The translations under genes were made by a program, and so were the position numbers. Below are positions 28,002-35,617 of a stretch of DNA of 64,000 bases, one piece after another. The notes under the pieces were generated by a model. The model did not search any database, was not told the origin of the DNA, and saw nothing but the letters and a program-made list of their open reading frames with translations. Source of the stretch: Lactobacillus selangorensis (GTDB lineage: Bacteria; Bacillota; Bacilli; Lactobacillales; Lactobacillaceae); contig NZ_JQAZ01000001.1 of the NCBI RefSeq assembly GCF_001437205.1, positions 124,001-188,000 of the forward strand. Reading direction: 5' to 3'. Every line of letters starts with the position of its first letter. Position 1 is the first letter of the stretch.

Positions 28002-28783
28002 AATTTGTGACGAGTGATCAAGTGGCGTTGGATTACACCGACCAAGGTACGGGCCCAGTGGTGCTGATTCTGACTGGTTTTGGCGGTCAAAAGGTGATTT
28101 GGAATCGGCAGCTCCCCATTTTTTTAAAACGAGGAATGCGGGTTCTGAATCTCGACCTGCGCAATCAAGGGGCTTCGCAGCACACGTCACATGGGTTACG
28201 AATGAGCCGGCTGGGAATGGATATTGCTGAATTTATGGCAGCCCAGCAGGTCACTCATTTTGGTATCATGGGCAATTCGATGGGTGCGGCAGCGGCCAAT
28301 GCTTATTTGTCGTTATTCGGACAGCAGCGGGTCGATTGGCTGATCGATGTCGACCAGCCGGCTAAAATGGTTAACGATGCAACCTGGCAGTATGGATTTA
28401 AAGGGCTGACATGGGCTAATTTTCCTAGCCGCTTCGACCAGCCGCTGGGGCCATCGACGTATCGGCACATTGATGATGATACCTTTGCACTAGTACAGGC
28501 AGCCGAAAAGGCGCATCCATTTGACGCCAAGCTGGACCAGCCGTTATTAGTCGACCATGCGTTTCAAGATTGGCGGGATGTGCTGCACCAATTTACACAC
28601 CCGTATCTGATGATTGCCGGGCAGGAGAGTCCGTACTATCCTAGTGTATTTGCAGCCTTGACAGCTGCTAAAATGGCACGGGCGCAAGCCGTTGTGATTC
28701 CAGCGGCGGGACACGTGGTAATGGCGGAACAATCACGTCACTTTAATCAGGTCCTCCAACAATTTTTAAATGGGCTTGCATAA
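27998..28783 (+). CDS. Alpha/beta hydrolase
   Basis: A 261-residue alpha/beta-hydrolase-fold protein with oxyanion-side segment LILTGFGGQ, nucleophile elbow GNSMG (Ser94) and a likely catalytic His239 in AGHVVMAEQS. The acid residue is not assigned. There is no signal peptide, so it is probably cytosolic; the substrate cannot be told from sequence. I start at ATG 27998, which overlaps the ftsY stop (ATGA) and has no strong ribosome site, so translation is probably coupled to ftsY. This is not a usual part of the SRP cluster. A very strong terminator follows. Confidence 0.85.
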   Translation: MKFVTSDQVALDYTDQGTGPVVLILTGFGGQKVIWNRQLPIFLKRGMRVLNLDLRNQGASQHTSHGLRMSRLGMDIAEFMAAQQVTHFGIMGNSMGAAAANAYLSLFGQQRVDWLIDVDQPAKMVNDATWQYGFKGLTWANFPSRFDQPLGPSTYRHIDDDTFALVQAAEKAHPFDAKLDQPLLVDHAFQDWRDVLHQFTHPYLMIAGQESPYYPSVFAALTAAKMARAQAVVIPAAGHVVMAEQSRHFNQVLQQFLNGLA

Positions 28784-28790
28784 AGCAGCC

Positions 28791-28826
28791 AAGAAGGGTA
28801 TAAACTACGGTTTATACCCTTCTTTT
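28791..28826 (+). terminator. Terminator after the alpha/beta hydrolase
   Basis: AAGAAGGGTATAAAC and GTTTATACCCTTCTT form a perfect 15-bp stem with a 4-base loop, followed by T. Confidence 0.93.
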
Positions 28827-28831
28827 TGCCG

Positions 28832-28860
28832 TTGACCAAATTGCTAAAAACGGGTAATCT
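28832..28860 (+). promoter_or_regulatory. Promoter for ylxM-ffh
   Basis: TTGACC and TAATCT are separated by 17 bases, beginning 6 bases after the preceding terminator and about 40 bases before ylxM. Confidence 0.65.
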
Positions 28861-28899
28861 TAAGACATGTATTCACTGCAATAGATCGGAGGGGTCGAG

Positions 28900-29241
28900 G
28901 TGGAAATCGCCAAAAATAATCGCATGAACTCGCTGTTTGCGTTTTATGCGCCGTTATTGACGGACAAGCAGCGGCAGTACCTCGAATTGTACTATGGCGA
29001 TGATTATTCACTCGGCGAGATCGCCGAAGATTATCATGTCAGCCGCCAGGCAGTTTATGACAATATCCGCCGGACGGAAAAAATCCTTGAGGACTATGAA
29101 CAGAAGCTGCATTTATATCAAAATTACGAACGAGAAAATGACCAGGTGGACGCTTTGCAGCATTACATCGACGCTCATTATGGGCAGGACCAAAAATTAC
29201 AACAACTCTTGCAGGCTGTTTTGACAACAACCGAAGAATAA
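28900..29241 (+). CDS. ylxM: YlxM family DNA-binding/SRP-associated protein
   Basis: YlxM is a small helix-turn-helix protein found next to ffh in Firmicutes; in streptococci it is reported to associate with SRP components. The 113-residue product has a sigma-70 region 4-like [23 protein letters not shown] followed by [19 protein letters not shown], and a charged C-terminal helix. GTG 28900 is preceded by GGAGGGG. It lies 17 bases before ffh, so both are likely co-transcribed. Confidence 0.92.
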   Translation: MEIAKNNRMNSLFAFYAPLLTDKQRQYLELYYGDDYSLGEIAEDYHVSRQAVYDNIRRTEKILEDYEQKLHLYQNYERENDQVDALQHYIDAHYGQDQKLQQLLQAVLTTTEE

Positions 29242-29258
29242 GTGGGGAATGAATCGAT

Positions 29259-30698
29259 ATGGCATTTGAAGGATTGACCGAACGACTCCAAAACGCGCTC
29301 GGTAAATTACGTAAAAAGGGTAAAGTCAGCGAAGCCGATGTCAATACGGCGATGCGGGAAATCCGAATGGCGCTCCTTGAAGCCGATGTTAACTTCAAGG
29401 TTGTCAAAGATTTCATCAATACCGTCAAAAAACGGGCGGTCGGAGCCGAAGTGCTCGACAGTTTGACGCCGGCGCAGCAGATTGTCAAAATTGTTGACGA
29501 AGAATTAACCAAGATGATGGGCGAGAAAGCTGTGCCGCTCAACAAGGCACCGCATATCCCGACGATTATTATGATGGTCGGGCTCCAAGGGGCTGGGAAA
29601 ACGACGACAGCCGGAAAACTGGCTTACCGTCTGAAGACGAAAGAACATGCGCGTCCAATGTTCATTGCGGCCGATGTTTATCGTCCAGCTGCGATTGATC
29701 AGCTGAAACAAATCGGTGAAAACATCGATGTGCCGGTCTTTGAAATGGGGACGGATACGGACCCCGTTGAAATCGTCCGGCAGGGGCTGACGCAAGCCAG
29801 CTTGCAGAATAATGATTATGTCATTATCGATACGGCCGGCCGGCTGCAGATTGATGAAAAATTGATGCAGGAGCTTCAAAATATCAAGGATTTAGCCAAG
29901 CCGAACGAAATCCTGCTGGTTGTCGATGCGATGACTGGGCAGGCTGCCGTCGATGTAGCGGAAGGCTTCAACAAAGACCTGGATATTACCGGGGTCGTCC
30001 TGACAAAACTGGATGGCGATACACGTGGCGGGGCTGCTCTTTCCATTCGCGCCGTTACCGGCAAACCAATCAAGTTCATCGGGCAAGGCGAAAAGAAGAA
30101 CGATCTCGATATCTTCTACCCAGATCGGATGGCGAACCGCATTTTAGGCATGGGCGATATGCTGACCTTGATTGATAAGGCCCAGGAAACCTATGACAAA
30201 AAGCAAGCCGATGATATGGCCGAGAAGATCAAGGAAAACAGCTTCGACTTCAATGATTTCGTCGCTCAGATGGACCAGCTCCAGCAGATGGGACCTTTGG
30301 AAGATATTCTCAAGATGGTGCCTGGCATGGCTAATAATCCGGCGTTGAAGAACGTCAAGATTGATCCCAAGGATATCGCGCATACGAAGGCTATCGTTTA
30401 TTCGATGACACCGGCTGAACGTGAAGACCCAGACCTTTTGAGCTCCAGCAGACGGCGGCGGATTGCCGCTGGCTCCGGACGCCCAATCCAAGAAGTCAAC
30501 CGGATGATTAAACAGTTCAACCAGTCCAAGAAAGTCATGAACCAGATGACCAAAGGCAATATGAAGGGGATGGACCAGATGCTGGGCGGCGGCGTCAAAG
30601 GCCGCATCGGCAAGATGGCCATGAACCGCATGATTAAAAAGAATAAAAGGAACAAAAAGAAGCGCATGAAGAATATCAAACGGTATCAATCGAAATAG
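29259..30698 (+). CDS. ffh: Signal recognition particle protein Ffh
   Basis: Ffh binds 4.5S RNA and signal sequences and pairs with FtsY. The 479-residue protein has the N domain, the G domain with GLQGAGKTT (108-116), DTAGRLQ and TKLDGDTRGG, and a Met-rich M domain including SSSRRRRIAAGSGRP (RNA binding) and the QMTKGNMKGMDQML segment. The C-terminus is very basic (KKNKRNKKKRMKN). It is 17 bases after ylxM. The SRP RNA gene is not in this window. Confidence 0.97.
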   Translation: MAFEGLTERLQNALGKLRKKGKVSEADVNTAMREIRMALLEADVNFKVVKDFINTVKKRAVGAEVLDSLTPAQQIVKIVDEELTKMMGEKAVPLNKAPHIPTIIMMVGLQGAGKTTTAGKLAYRLKTKEHARPMFIAADVYRPAAIDQLKQIGENIDVPVFEMGTDTDPVEIVRQGLTQASLQNNDYVIIDTAGRLQIDEKLMQELQNIKDLAKPNEILLVVDAMTGQAAVDVAEGFNKDLDITGVVLTKLDGDTRGGAALSIRAVTGKPIKFIGQGEKKNDLDIFYPDRMANRILGMGDMLTLIDKAQETYDKKQADDMAEKIKENSFDFNDFVAQMDQLQQMGPLEDILKMVPGMANNPALKNVKIDPKDIAHTKAIVYSMTPAEREDPDLLSSSRRRRIAAGSGRPIQEVNRMIKQFNQSKKVMNQMTKGNMKGMDQMLGGGVKGRIGKMAMNRMIKKNKRNKKKRMKNIKRYQSK

Positions 30699-30732
30699 AC
30701 GGACTGCTGAAATCCGTTTTAGAGTGCCGTCC

Positions 30733-30772
30733 GGTAAAATATTTTGCCCTGTAAAGAAAAAACACTTTACAG
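30733..30772 (+). promoter_or_regulatory. Two dyads between ffh and rpsP
   Basis: GGTAAAATATTTTGCC (30733-30748) is a palindrome except for one T-G pair. CTGTAAAG (30749-30756) and CTTTACAG (30765-30772) form a perfect 8-bp stem abutting it. The second dyad covers the rpsP -35, so these may be an operator or a weak 3' end of ffh mRNA. Confidence 0.45.
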
Positions 30773-30794
30773 CTTCGTCATTAACTGATAAGAT
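30766..30794 (+). promoter_or_regulatory. Promoter for rpsP
   Basis: TTTACA and TAAGAT are separated by 17 bases, giving a leader of about 25 nt before the TTG start. Confidence 0.65.
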
Positions 30795-30826
30795 AATGAA
30801 GTTAAATTAATTAGGAGGTGGACAGA

Positions 30827-31117
30827 TTGGCTGTTAAAATTCGTTTAAAGCGTATGGGTTCCAAGCGCAAGCCTTTCTATCGTATCGTTGTTGCAGATTC
30901 ACGTTCACCACGTGATGGCCGCTTCATCGAAACAGTTGGTTATTACAATCCATTAACCAACCCAGAAGACGTGAAATTAAATGAAGAAGATATCATGAAC
31001 TGGTTGAAGAAAGGTGCACAACCTTCCGATACTGTTCGGAATATTCTCTCCAAGCATGGCATTATGAAACAATACCATGAAGCTCGTTTAGCACATCATC
31101 AAGAAGCTAAAAAGTAG
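30827..31117 (+). CDS. rpsP: 30S ribosomal protein bS16
   Basis: bS16 is a component of the small ribosomal subunit. The 96-residue product starts [20 protein letters not shown], the family signature, followed by [12 protein letters not shown] and a basic C-terminus. The start is TTG 30827, placed 6 bases after AGGAGGTG; the upstream GTG at 30818 lies within that ribosome site and would add three non-conserved residues. It heads the rpsP-khpA-rimM-trmD-rplS cluster, the usual order. Confidence 0.96.
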   Translation: MAVKIRLKRMGSKRKPFYRIVVADSRSPRDGRFIETVGYYNPLTNPEDVKLNEEDIMNWLKKGAQPSDTVRNILSKHGIMKQYHEARLAHHQEAKK

Positions 31118-31127
31118 GTCTTTTTAA

Positions 31128-31370
31128 ATGACGGATGTAGAAGGACTAATTATGGCGCTCGTTCAACCATTGGTGCGTCATCCGGAGGCTGTGAAGATCA
31201 CGCAAAGTGAATCGGACCGTTTCATCGAGTTTAATCTACACGTCGCAAAAGATGACATTGGACGCATTATTGGTAAACAAGGTCATGTGGCGCAATCCAT
31301 TCGGACCATTGTTTACGGCGTCAAAACAGGGCTGAAAAAGCGTGTGCGTTTAAATATTGTTGATGCTTAG
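31128..31370 (+). CDS. khpA: KH domain RNA-binding protein KhpA (YlqC)
   Basis: An 80-residue single KH-domain protein. KhpA, usually with KhpB, binds small RNAs and affects cell division and elongation in streptococci and lactobacilli. The GxxG loop is seen in IIGKQGHVAQSIRTIV. It starts 10 bases after rpsP with only a weak ribosome site, so translation probably depends on rpsP. A strong terminator follows. Confidence 0.93.
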   Translation: MTDVEGLIMALVQPLVRHPEAVKITQSESDRFIEFNLHVAKDDIGRIIGKQGHVAQSIRTIVYGVKTGLKKRVRLNIVDA

Positions 31371-31385
31371 GCATTAACAACTAGG

Positions 31386-31425
31386 GAGTCTGCGACAAAA
31401 CACTGTTTTGTTTCAGACTCTTTTT
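31386..31425 (+). terminator. Terminator between khpA and rimM
   Basis: GAGTCTG pairs with CAGACTC and the inner ACAAAACA with TTTTGTT-type bases, followed by five T. Only 20 bases remain before the rimM ATG, so rimM-trmD must rely on readthrough or on a promoter inside khpA. Confidence 0.88.
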
Positions 31426-31445
31426 CATTCCAAAGGAGGTTCACC

Positions 31446-31970
31446 ATGCCAGAATTTTATCGTGTCGGTCGCATTGTAAATACGCAAGGTCTGAAGGGTG
31501 AATTACGGATTCTTGCGACGACTGATTTTCCGGATGCGCGATTCCAAGCAGGCCAGCGTTTGTACATCCAGACCAAGCAGGGACCCGTTGCTGTCACTGT
31601 AAAGAGCCATCGCAAGCATAAGAACTTTGAACTGCTGACTTTTGAAGGCTACGACGACATCAATGCCGTTGAACAGTTCAAGGGCGATGATCTCGAAGTT
31701 GCCGCTGCCGATCGGGGCACCGATTTGAGTGCGGATGAATACTACTACAACGATATTATCGGATTGACGGTTAAAGACGTTCAAACTGGCAATCCGATCG
31801 GAACGGTCACAGATATTATGGATCTTGGTCCGAATGATGTCTGGGTCGTGGAACGGGACGGCAAATCCGACCTGCTGCTGCCGTATTTGAAGAGTGTCGT
31901 GCTCAAAGTTGATTTGCAGGACAAAACAGCAACGGTAGATGTGCCAGCGGGGTTAGACGATGAAGATTGA
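31446..31970 (+). CDS. rimM: Ribosome maturation factor RimM
   Basis: RimM binds uS19 and assists 30S head assembly. The 174-residue protein starts with the [14 protein letters not shown] motif, continues with the N-terminal beta barrel and then the C-terminal PRC-barrel, marked by the [11 protein letters not shown] segment and VWVVERDG...[13 protein letters not shown] 31446 follows AAAGGAGG. It overlaps trmD by 11 bases. Confidence 0.95.
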   Translation: MPEFYRVGRIVNTQGLKGELRILATTDFPDARFQAGQRLYIQTKQGPVAVTVKSHRKHKNFELLTFEGYDDINAVEQFKGDDLEVAAADRGTDLSADEYYYNDIIGLTVKDVQTGNPIGTVTDIMDLGPNDVWVVERDGKSDLLLPYLKSVVLKVDLQDKTATVDVPAGLDDED

Positions 31971-32703
31971 TGTGCTGACCTTATTCCCAGATGTAATTAA
32001 CGAAGTGCTCCATGAATCAATCGTCGGGAAAGCCTTAGAAAAACAGCTGTTTGACCTGAATGTCATTAACTTTCGGGATTATTCCGACGACAAACACCAC
32101 CATGTCGACGATACCCCGTATGGTGGCGGCGCCGGAATGCTCCTGCAGCCGCAGCCCATTTTTCGGGCGCTGGATGATGTGAATACACAATCAACGGCGG
32201 CCCAGAAACGGGTCATCTTGCTCGACCCGGCTGGTGTGCCGTTCACTCAGAAAATTGCCGAAAACTTAGCGCATGAAGAGGAACTGGTCTTCATCTGCGG
32301 CCATTACGAAGGCTACGATGAACGAATCCGGACCTTGGTGACGGATGAATTTTCGTTGGGCGACTTTGTGCTGACGGGCGGCGAACTGGGCGCCTTGACC
32401 ATGATTGATGCGACCGTTCGCCTGCTGCCAGGTGTCTTGGGCAACCAAGCTTCGAATAAAGATGAATCATTCTCGACGGGACTGCTGGAATATCCGCAGT
32501 ACACCCGGCCGCCTGAATATCGGGGTTTGAAGGTGCCCGATGTCTTGATGAGCGGCAATCATCAGGAAATTGACAAATGGCGGGCTAAGGAAGCTTTGCG
32601 GCGGACCTATGAACGCCGGCCGGATTTGCTGAGTACGTATGACCTCAGCAGCCAGCAGAAAAAGTGGCTGCGGGAATTCGAACGAGCCGACCTTGGTAAA
32701 TAA
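31960..32703 (+). CDS. trmD: tRNA (guanine-37-N1)-methyltransferase TrmD
   Basis: TrmD makes m1G37 in tRNA and so prevents +1 frameshifting. The 247-residue SPOUT-family protein starts [11 protein letters not shown] and shows [14 protein letters not shown], the trefoil-knot SAM site [21 protein letters not shown], and the C-terminal [19 protein letters not shown] segment. It overlaps rimM by 11 bases and is followed by rplS with its own promoter. Confidence 0.96.
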   Translation: MKIDVLTLFPDVINEVLHESIVGKALEKQLFDLNVINFRDYSDDKHHHVDDTPYGGGAGMLLQPQPIFRALDDVNTQSTAAQKRVILLDPAGVPFTQKIAENLAHEEELVFICGHYEGYDERIRTLVTDEFSLGDFVLTGGELGALTMIDATVRLLPGVLGNQASNKDESFSTGLLEYPQYTRPPEYRGLKVPDVLMSGNHQEIDKWRAKEALRRTYERRPDLLSTYDLSSQQKKWLREFERADLGK

Positions 32704-32705
32704 TC

Positions 32706-32734
32706 TTTACAAGTAATGGTTGCTATGGTAGTAT
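32706..32734 (+). promoter_or_regulatory. Promoter for rplS
   Basis: TTTACA and TAGTAT are separated by 17 bases, with TGG before the -10. It starts right after the trmD stop codon. Confidence 0.7.
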
Positions 32735-32740
32735 TTAATA

Positions 32741-32806
32741 CTGTGATGAGAAATTCACAATCAACGATGCTCCGCTCGCCCGAATGCGGTGATGAACGTC
32801 GGAACA
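32741..32806 (+). promoter_or_regulatory. Candidate L19 leader (autoregulatory mRNA element)
   Basis: The roughly 80-nt leader before rplS can form TGTGA/TCACA and CCGC/GCGG hairpins flanked by conserved-looking single-strand stretches. Short structured leaders before rplS are known in Firmicutes (Rfam L19_leader). I assign it by position and hairpins, not by a covariance search. Confidence 0.45.
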
Positions 32807-32822
32807 AAGGGAGAACTTATTT

Positions 32823-33179
32823 ATGAGTCAGCAAAATCCATTGATCGACGAAATCACAAACGAACAATTACGTTCCGATATTCCTGATTTCCGTCCCGGC
32901 GATACTGTTCGTGTCCATGTCCGCGTTGTCGAAGGTGAACGTGAACGTATCCAGTTATTTGAAGGTGTTGTAATCAAGCGCCATGGCCATGGCATCAGCG
33001 AAACTTATACTGTTCGCAAGATCAGTAGCGGTGTCGGTGTTGAACGGACATTCCCATTGAACTCACCACGTGTTGCCCAAATCGATGTGACACGTCATGG
33101 TCGTGTTCGTCGTGCCAAGTTGTACTACTTACGTGCATTACGCGGCAAGGCTGCTCGTATCAAGGAAGCACGTCGTTAA
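32823..33179 (+). CDS. rplS: 50S ribosomal protein bL19
   Basis: bL19 sits at the 30S-50S interface. The 118-residue protein has the family core [34 protein letters not shown] and the C-terminal [20 protein letters not shown]. Codon use is strongly biased, as expected for a highly expressed gene. It has its own promoter and possible leader and ends with a terminator, so it can be expressed apart from trmD. Confidence 0.97.
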   Translation: MSQQNPLIDEITNEQLRSDIPDFRPGDTVRVHVRVVEGERERIQLFEGVVIKRHGHGISETYTVRKISSGVGVERTFPLNSPRVAQIDVTRHGRVRRAKLYYLRALRGKAARIKEARR

Positions 33180-33190
33180 GATTGCTTCAA

Positions 33191-33219
33191 AGTCGTTCGT
33201 TTACAGAACGGCTTTTTTT
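33191..33219 (+). terminator. Terminator after rplS
   Basis: AGTCGTTC pairs with GAACGGCT (one wobble) around a 7-base loop, followed by seven T. Confidence 0.9.
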
Positions 33220-33259
33220 GTTGGTTTAATTTTCATTAGCGCCGGCAAAAAGCAAGTGC

Positions 33260-33265
33260 TACACT
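33260..33265 (+). promoter_or_regulatory. Possible extended -10 promoter for the MATE gene
   Basis: TACACT is preceded by TGC (TGCTACACT), about 55 bases before the gene. No clear -35. Confidence 0.35.
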
Positions 33266-33319
33266 TATCTCTGAACGATGAAAGCCGTTACGGCGGTTTT
33301 CAATGGAGGAGGAACCAAA

Positions 33320-34657
33320 ATGAAAATGGATGACATGTTTGCACATGCCCCCATTCCCAAAGTGTACATGCAGCTGGCTTTGCCAGTCGTTCTCGAAATG
33401 GTCGCTAGTATGGTCTATAATCTGGCGGACACTTTTTTTGTGGCGCAGACGGGTAATGCTGATTTGGTGGCAGGTGTCGCATTAGGAGCACCGTTATTGA
33501 CGTTTATGCTGGCGGTTGGCGATATTTTTGGATTGGGCGGCAGTGCCGTCATCTCACGGTTTATGGGCCAGAAAGAACATGAGAAATGTGCCCGCTTGAG
33601 CAGCTTTTGTTTTTATGCAGCGATTGTTGCCAGTTTGATTTTAACGGCGCTGTTGCTGGTTTTCGAACGTCCGCTGTTAGGCCTGTTAGGGGTCACGTCC
33701 GCCACTTATCCGTATGCTGCCGGTTTTTACCGGATGCTTGCGATTGGGTCGACGGCCATCATTGTGTCGCTGGTGCCGGATAATATCATTCGGACGGAAG
33801 GACTAGCCAATAAATCGATGCTGGCGACGTTAGCCGGCATTGCACTGGCCATCGTTCTCGACCCGTTGTTTCTGTTTGTGTGCCATTGGGGCACAACTGG
33901 CGTGGCCCTGGCCAATGTGCTGGGATACGCCGTGAACACGCTGCTGCTCATTTACTACATGCTCGCCGACTGCAAAGTATTGTCCTTGTCGCCACGGTTA
34001 TGGCGGATTCCGATGACCGGTGTCCGGCAAGTCTTCAGCATCGGGATTCCGGCGTCGTTGACCAATCTGACCCAGAGTTTCGGCATCCTGCTGCTCAATA
34101 ATTATTTGGCGGTCTATGGGGCCGTTGCGCTGGCAGCGATGGGAATCGCCACCAAGGTCTATATGATTGTTATGCTGATTATGGTCGGTTTTGCTTTTGG
34201 TGCCCAGCCACTGATTGGCTACAATTTCGGGGCCGGCAACCGGCAGCGTTTCCGGAAAATCCTGCAGTTTGATTTTGCCGTTGAAATTGGTTACGCATTG
34301 TTATCCGCCGTCTTACTGATGATTTTTGCGCCGCAGGTCGTGGCGTTATTTATGCAGCAGCCGGCAATTGTCAAAGAGGGGACCGAAATGCTGCGTTGGT
34401 TATTAGTAACGGCGCCCTTTATCGGAGCAATTTTAGTTTTTACCACTGTTTTTCAATCAATCGGCAAGGCGATAGGAGCGTTCATGATGGCGATTACCCG
34501 TCAGGGCGTCGTCTTTGCCCTGGTGATTGTTCTCTTATCGAAATGGCGCGGCTTCCAAGGAGTAATTATGGGGCAGCCAGTTTCCGATGTGATTACTTTT
34601 GCAATCGGCTTCTGGCTGTATCGGCGTCTGCTGCCGTCTTCACAAACGGCGGTGTGA
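33320..34657 (+). CDS. MATE family multidrug/Na+ efflux protein
   Basis: A 445-residue membrane protein of the MATE (MOP superfamily) exporters, probably using a sodium or proton gradient to expel drugs or metabolites. About twelve hydrophobic helices are visible in two similar halves. Family features are LALPVVLEMVASMVYNLADT near the start and the GFAFGAQPLIGYNFGAGN segment after the midpoint. ATG 33320 is preceded by GGAGGAGG. The substrate cannot be predicted. It looks like an accessory insertion between rplS and small conserved genes. Confidence 0.9.
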   Translation: MKMDDMFAHAPIPKVYMQLALPVVLEMVASMVYNLADTFFVAQTGNADLVAGVALGAPLLTFMLAVGDIFGLGGSAVISRFMGQKEHEKCARLSSFCFYAAIVASLILTALLLVFERPLLGLLGVTSATYPYAAGFYRMLAIGSTAIIVSLVPDNIIRTEGLANKSMLATLAGIALAIVLDPLFLFVCHWGTTGVALANVLGYAVNTLLLIYYMLADCKVLSLSPRLWRIPMTGVRQVFSIGIPASLTNLTQSFGILLLNNYLAVYGAVALAAMGIATKVYMIVMLIMVGFAFGAQPLIGYNFGAGNRQRFRKILQFDFAVEIGYALLSAVLLMIFAPQVVALFMQQPAIVKEGTEMLRWLLVTAPFIGAILVFTTVFQSIGKAIGAFMMAITRQGVVFALVIVLLSKWRGFQGVIMGQPVSDVITFAIGFWLYRRLLPSSQTAV

Positions 34658-34658
34658 G

Positions 34659-34686
34659 TTGCGAATTTTAAAAATCATGGTAAAAT
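34659..34686 (+). promoter_or_regulatory. Promoter downstream of the MATE gene
   Basis: TTGCGA and TAAAAT are separated by 16 bases, with TGG before the -10 (extended form). It drives a short leader ending in the terminator at 34724-34757. Confidence 0.55.
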
Positions 34687-34723
34687 TGTTGTTTGAAGGT
34701 TTTATGCTGACATCAATAAACGG

Positions 34724-34757
34724 AAAAGGTCGAAAACTTTGTTCTTGGCCTTTTTTT
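34724..34757 (+). terminator. Terminator/attenuator before the 58-residue ORF
   Basis: AAAAGGTC pairs with GGCCTTTT (one wobble), extended by AA/TT pairs, followed by seven T. It lies between a promoter and a small gene, and overlaps a 20-codon leader reading frame (34704-34766). Confidence 0.65.
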
Positions 34758-34786
34758 ACGGCGTAATATCGCATGGGGGCAATGTT

Positions 34787-34963
34787 ATGACGACCTGGAT
34801 TTACGTGGTCTATTATCAGACAAATACAACAATGACCGTTTTGCGGGCCTTTAACAGCGAACAGCGGGCGAAAGATTTCGTCGCCGTGCTAACGACGACA
34901 CCTTATCCAGAGTATCCGCTTGCTGATGGAGGCTATTCGTATCAACGGATTCCATTATATTAA
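34787..34963 (+). CDS. Small hypothetical protein (58 aa)
   Basis: I do not recognise this protein. The 58 residues begin MTTWIYVVYYQTNTTMTVLRAF and include an aromatic-rich core and a Tyr/Pro-rich end. It has no signal peptide or clear membrane helix and reads like a small alpha/beta domain. ATG 34787 has GGGGG about 8 bases upstream, and the frame ends 21 bases before the DUF896 gene, which supports a real coding sequence. An upstream in-frame ATG at 34739 lies in the terminator and is unlikely. A promoter-terminator leader precedes it. Confidence 0.55.
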   Translation: MTTWIYVVYYQTNTTMTVLRAFNSEQRAKDFVAVLTTTPYPEYPLADGGYSYQRIPLY

Positions 34964-34984
34964 AAATGAAATGAGGCTTTAAAA

Positions 34985-35233
34985 ATGGCAGAACAACCAC
35001 AAGCACGATTAGATCGCATTAACGCATTAGCAAAAAAGGCCAAGACTACTGAAGGTTTGACCAACGACGAAAAAAAAGAACAGGCTAAGCTGCGTAAGGA
35101 ATATCTGGCCGATTTTCGGGCCGGCTTCAAGCAGCAGATTGAAGACTTGCGGGTCTTTGATAAGAACGGTAAAGAAGTGACTTCTGACAAAGTTAAGAAG
35201 ATTCAGCGCGATCGGAAGCTTCGCAACGATTAA
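34985..35233 (+). CDS. DUF896 family protein (YnzC-like)
   Basis: An 82-residue, strongly charged, two-helix protein of the DUF896/YnzC family. The family pattern is visible: ARLDRINALAKKAKTTEGLT, then DEKKEQAKLRKEYLADFRAG and a basic C-terminus after VTSDKVKKIQ. In Bacillus, YnzC is associated with the SOS regulon region, but its function is unknown. It is cytosolic and follows the small 58-residue gene closely. Confidence 0.9.
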   Translation: MAEQPQARLDRINALAKKAKTTEGLTNDEKKEQAKLRKEYLADFRAGFKQQIEDLRVFDKNGKEVTSDKVKKIQRDRKLRND

Positions 35234-35304
35234 GCAAGCCTTTCATTTTAAGGGCAACTTGTGTAGAATAAACTAGGTAAATCAATCACGAAAGAGGGAG
35301 CAGC

Positions 35305-35541
35305 ATGACTGTCTTATGGGGCATCTTGATCTTCTTGGTCGGAGGTATCATTGGTGCGGTCGCCGGATTCTACGGTGCACGTCAATATATGAAGAAATAC
35401 TTCCAAGAAAATCCACCAATCAATGAGGACGTTTTACGTTCGATGATGGCACAGATGGGACAAAAACCATCCGCTAAAAAGTTGAATCAAATGATGAATT
35501 CGATGAAAGCTGAACAAAAGAAAGCTAACAGCAAAAAGTAA
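35305..35541 (+). CDS. UPF0154 family membrane protein (YneF-like)
   Basis: A 78-residue protein with one N-terminal membrane helix (about residues 3-24, rich in Ile, Gly, Val) followed by the conserved cytosolic part ARQYMKKYFQENPPINEDVL, RSMMAQMGQKPSAKKLNQMM and a Lys-rich end. This is the UPF0154/YneF pattern. The function is unknown. A weak TTTCAT/TAGAAT promoter may lie at 35241-35269. It ends at a bidirectional terminator shared with the plsC-like gene. Confidence 0.92.
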   Translation: MTVLWGILIFLVGGIIGAVAGFYGARQYMKKYFQENPPINEDVLRSMMAQMGQKPSAKKLNQMMNSMKAEQKKANSKK

Positions 35542-35546
35542 GCGAT

Positions 35547-35587
35547 AAAAAAACTGCCGCCAACTGAAATTGGTGACAGTTTTTTTG
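35547..35587. terminator. Bidirectional terminator between yneF and plsC-like genes
   Basis: ACTG...CCAA pairs with TTGG...CAGT with a small internal loop, flanked by an A-run and a T-run. It serves two convergent genes. Confidence 0.85.
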
Positions 35588-35617
35588 TGGTTTTAATCGT
35601 TCAGGGCCGCACTCTCC

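Noticed and set aside
27323-28090. Long minus-strand frame (255 codons, Ala/Val/Ser-rich) opposite the ftsY tail
   Set aside because: It mirrors the Thr/Ala-rich ftsY extension; composition bias removes stop codons on the other strand. The + frame is fixed by the NG domain and by coupling to the next gene.
31386-31425. Riboswitch in the khpA-rimM interval
   Set aside because: The hairpin is a simple stem with a T-run; there is no aptamer-sized sequence around it.
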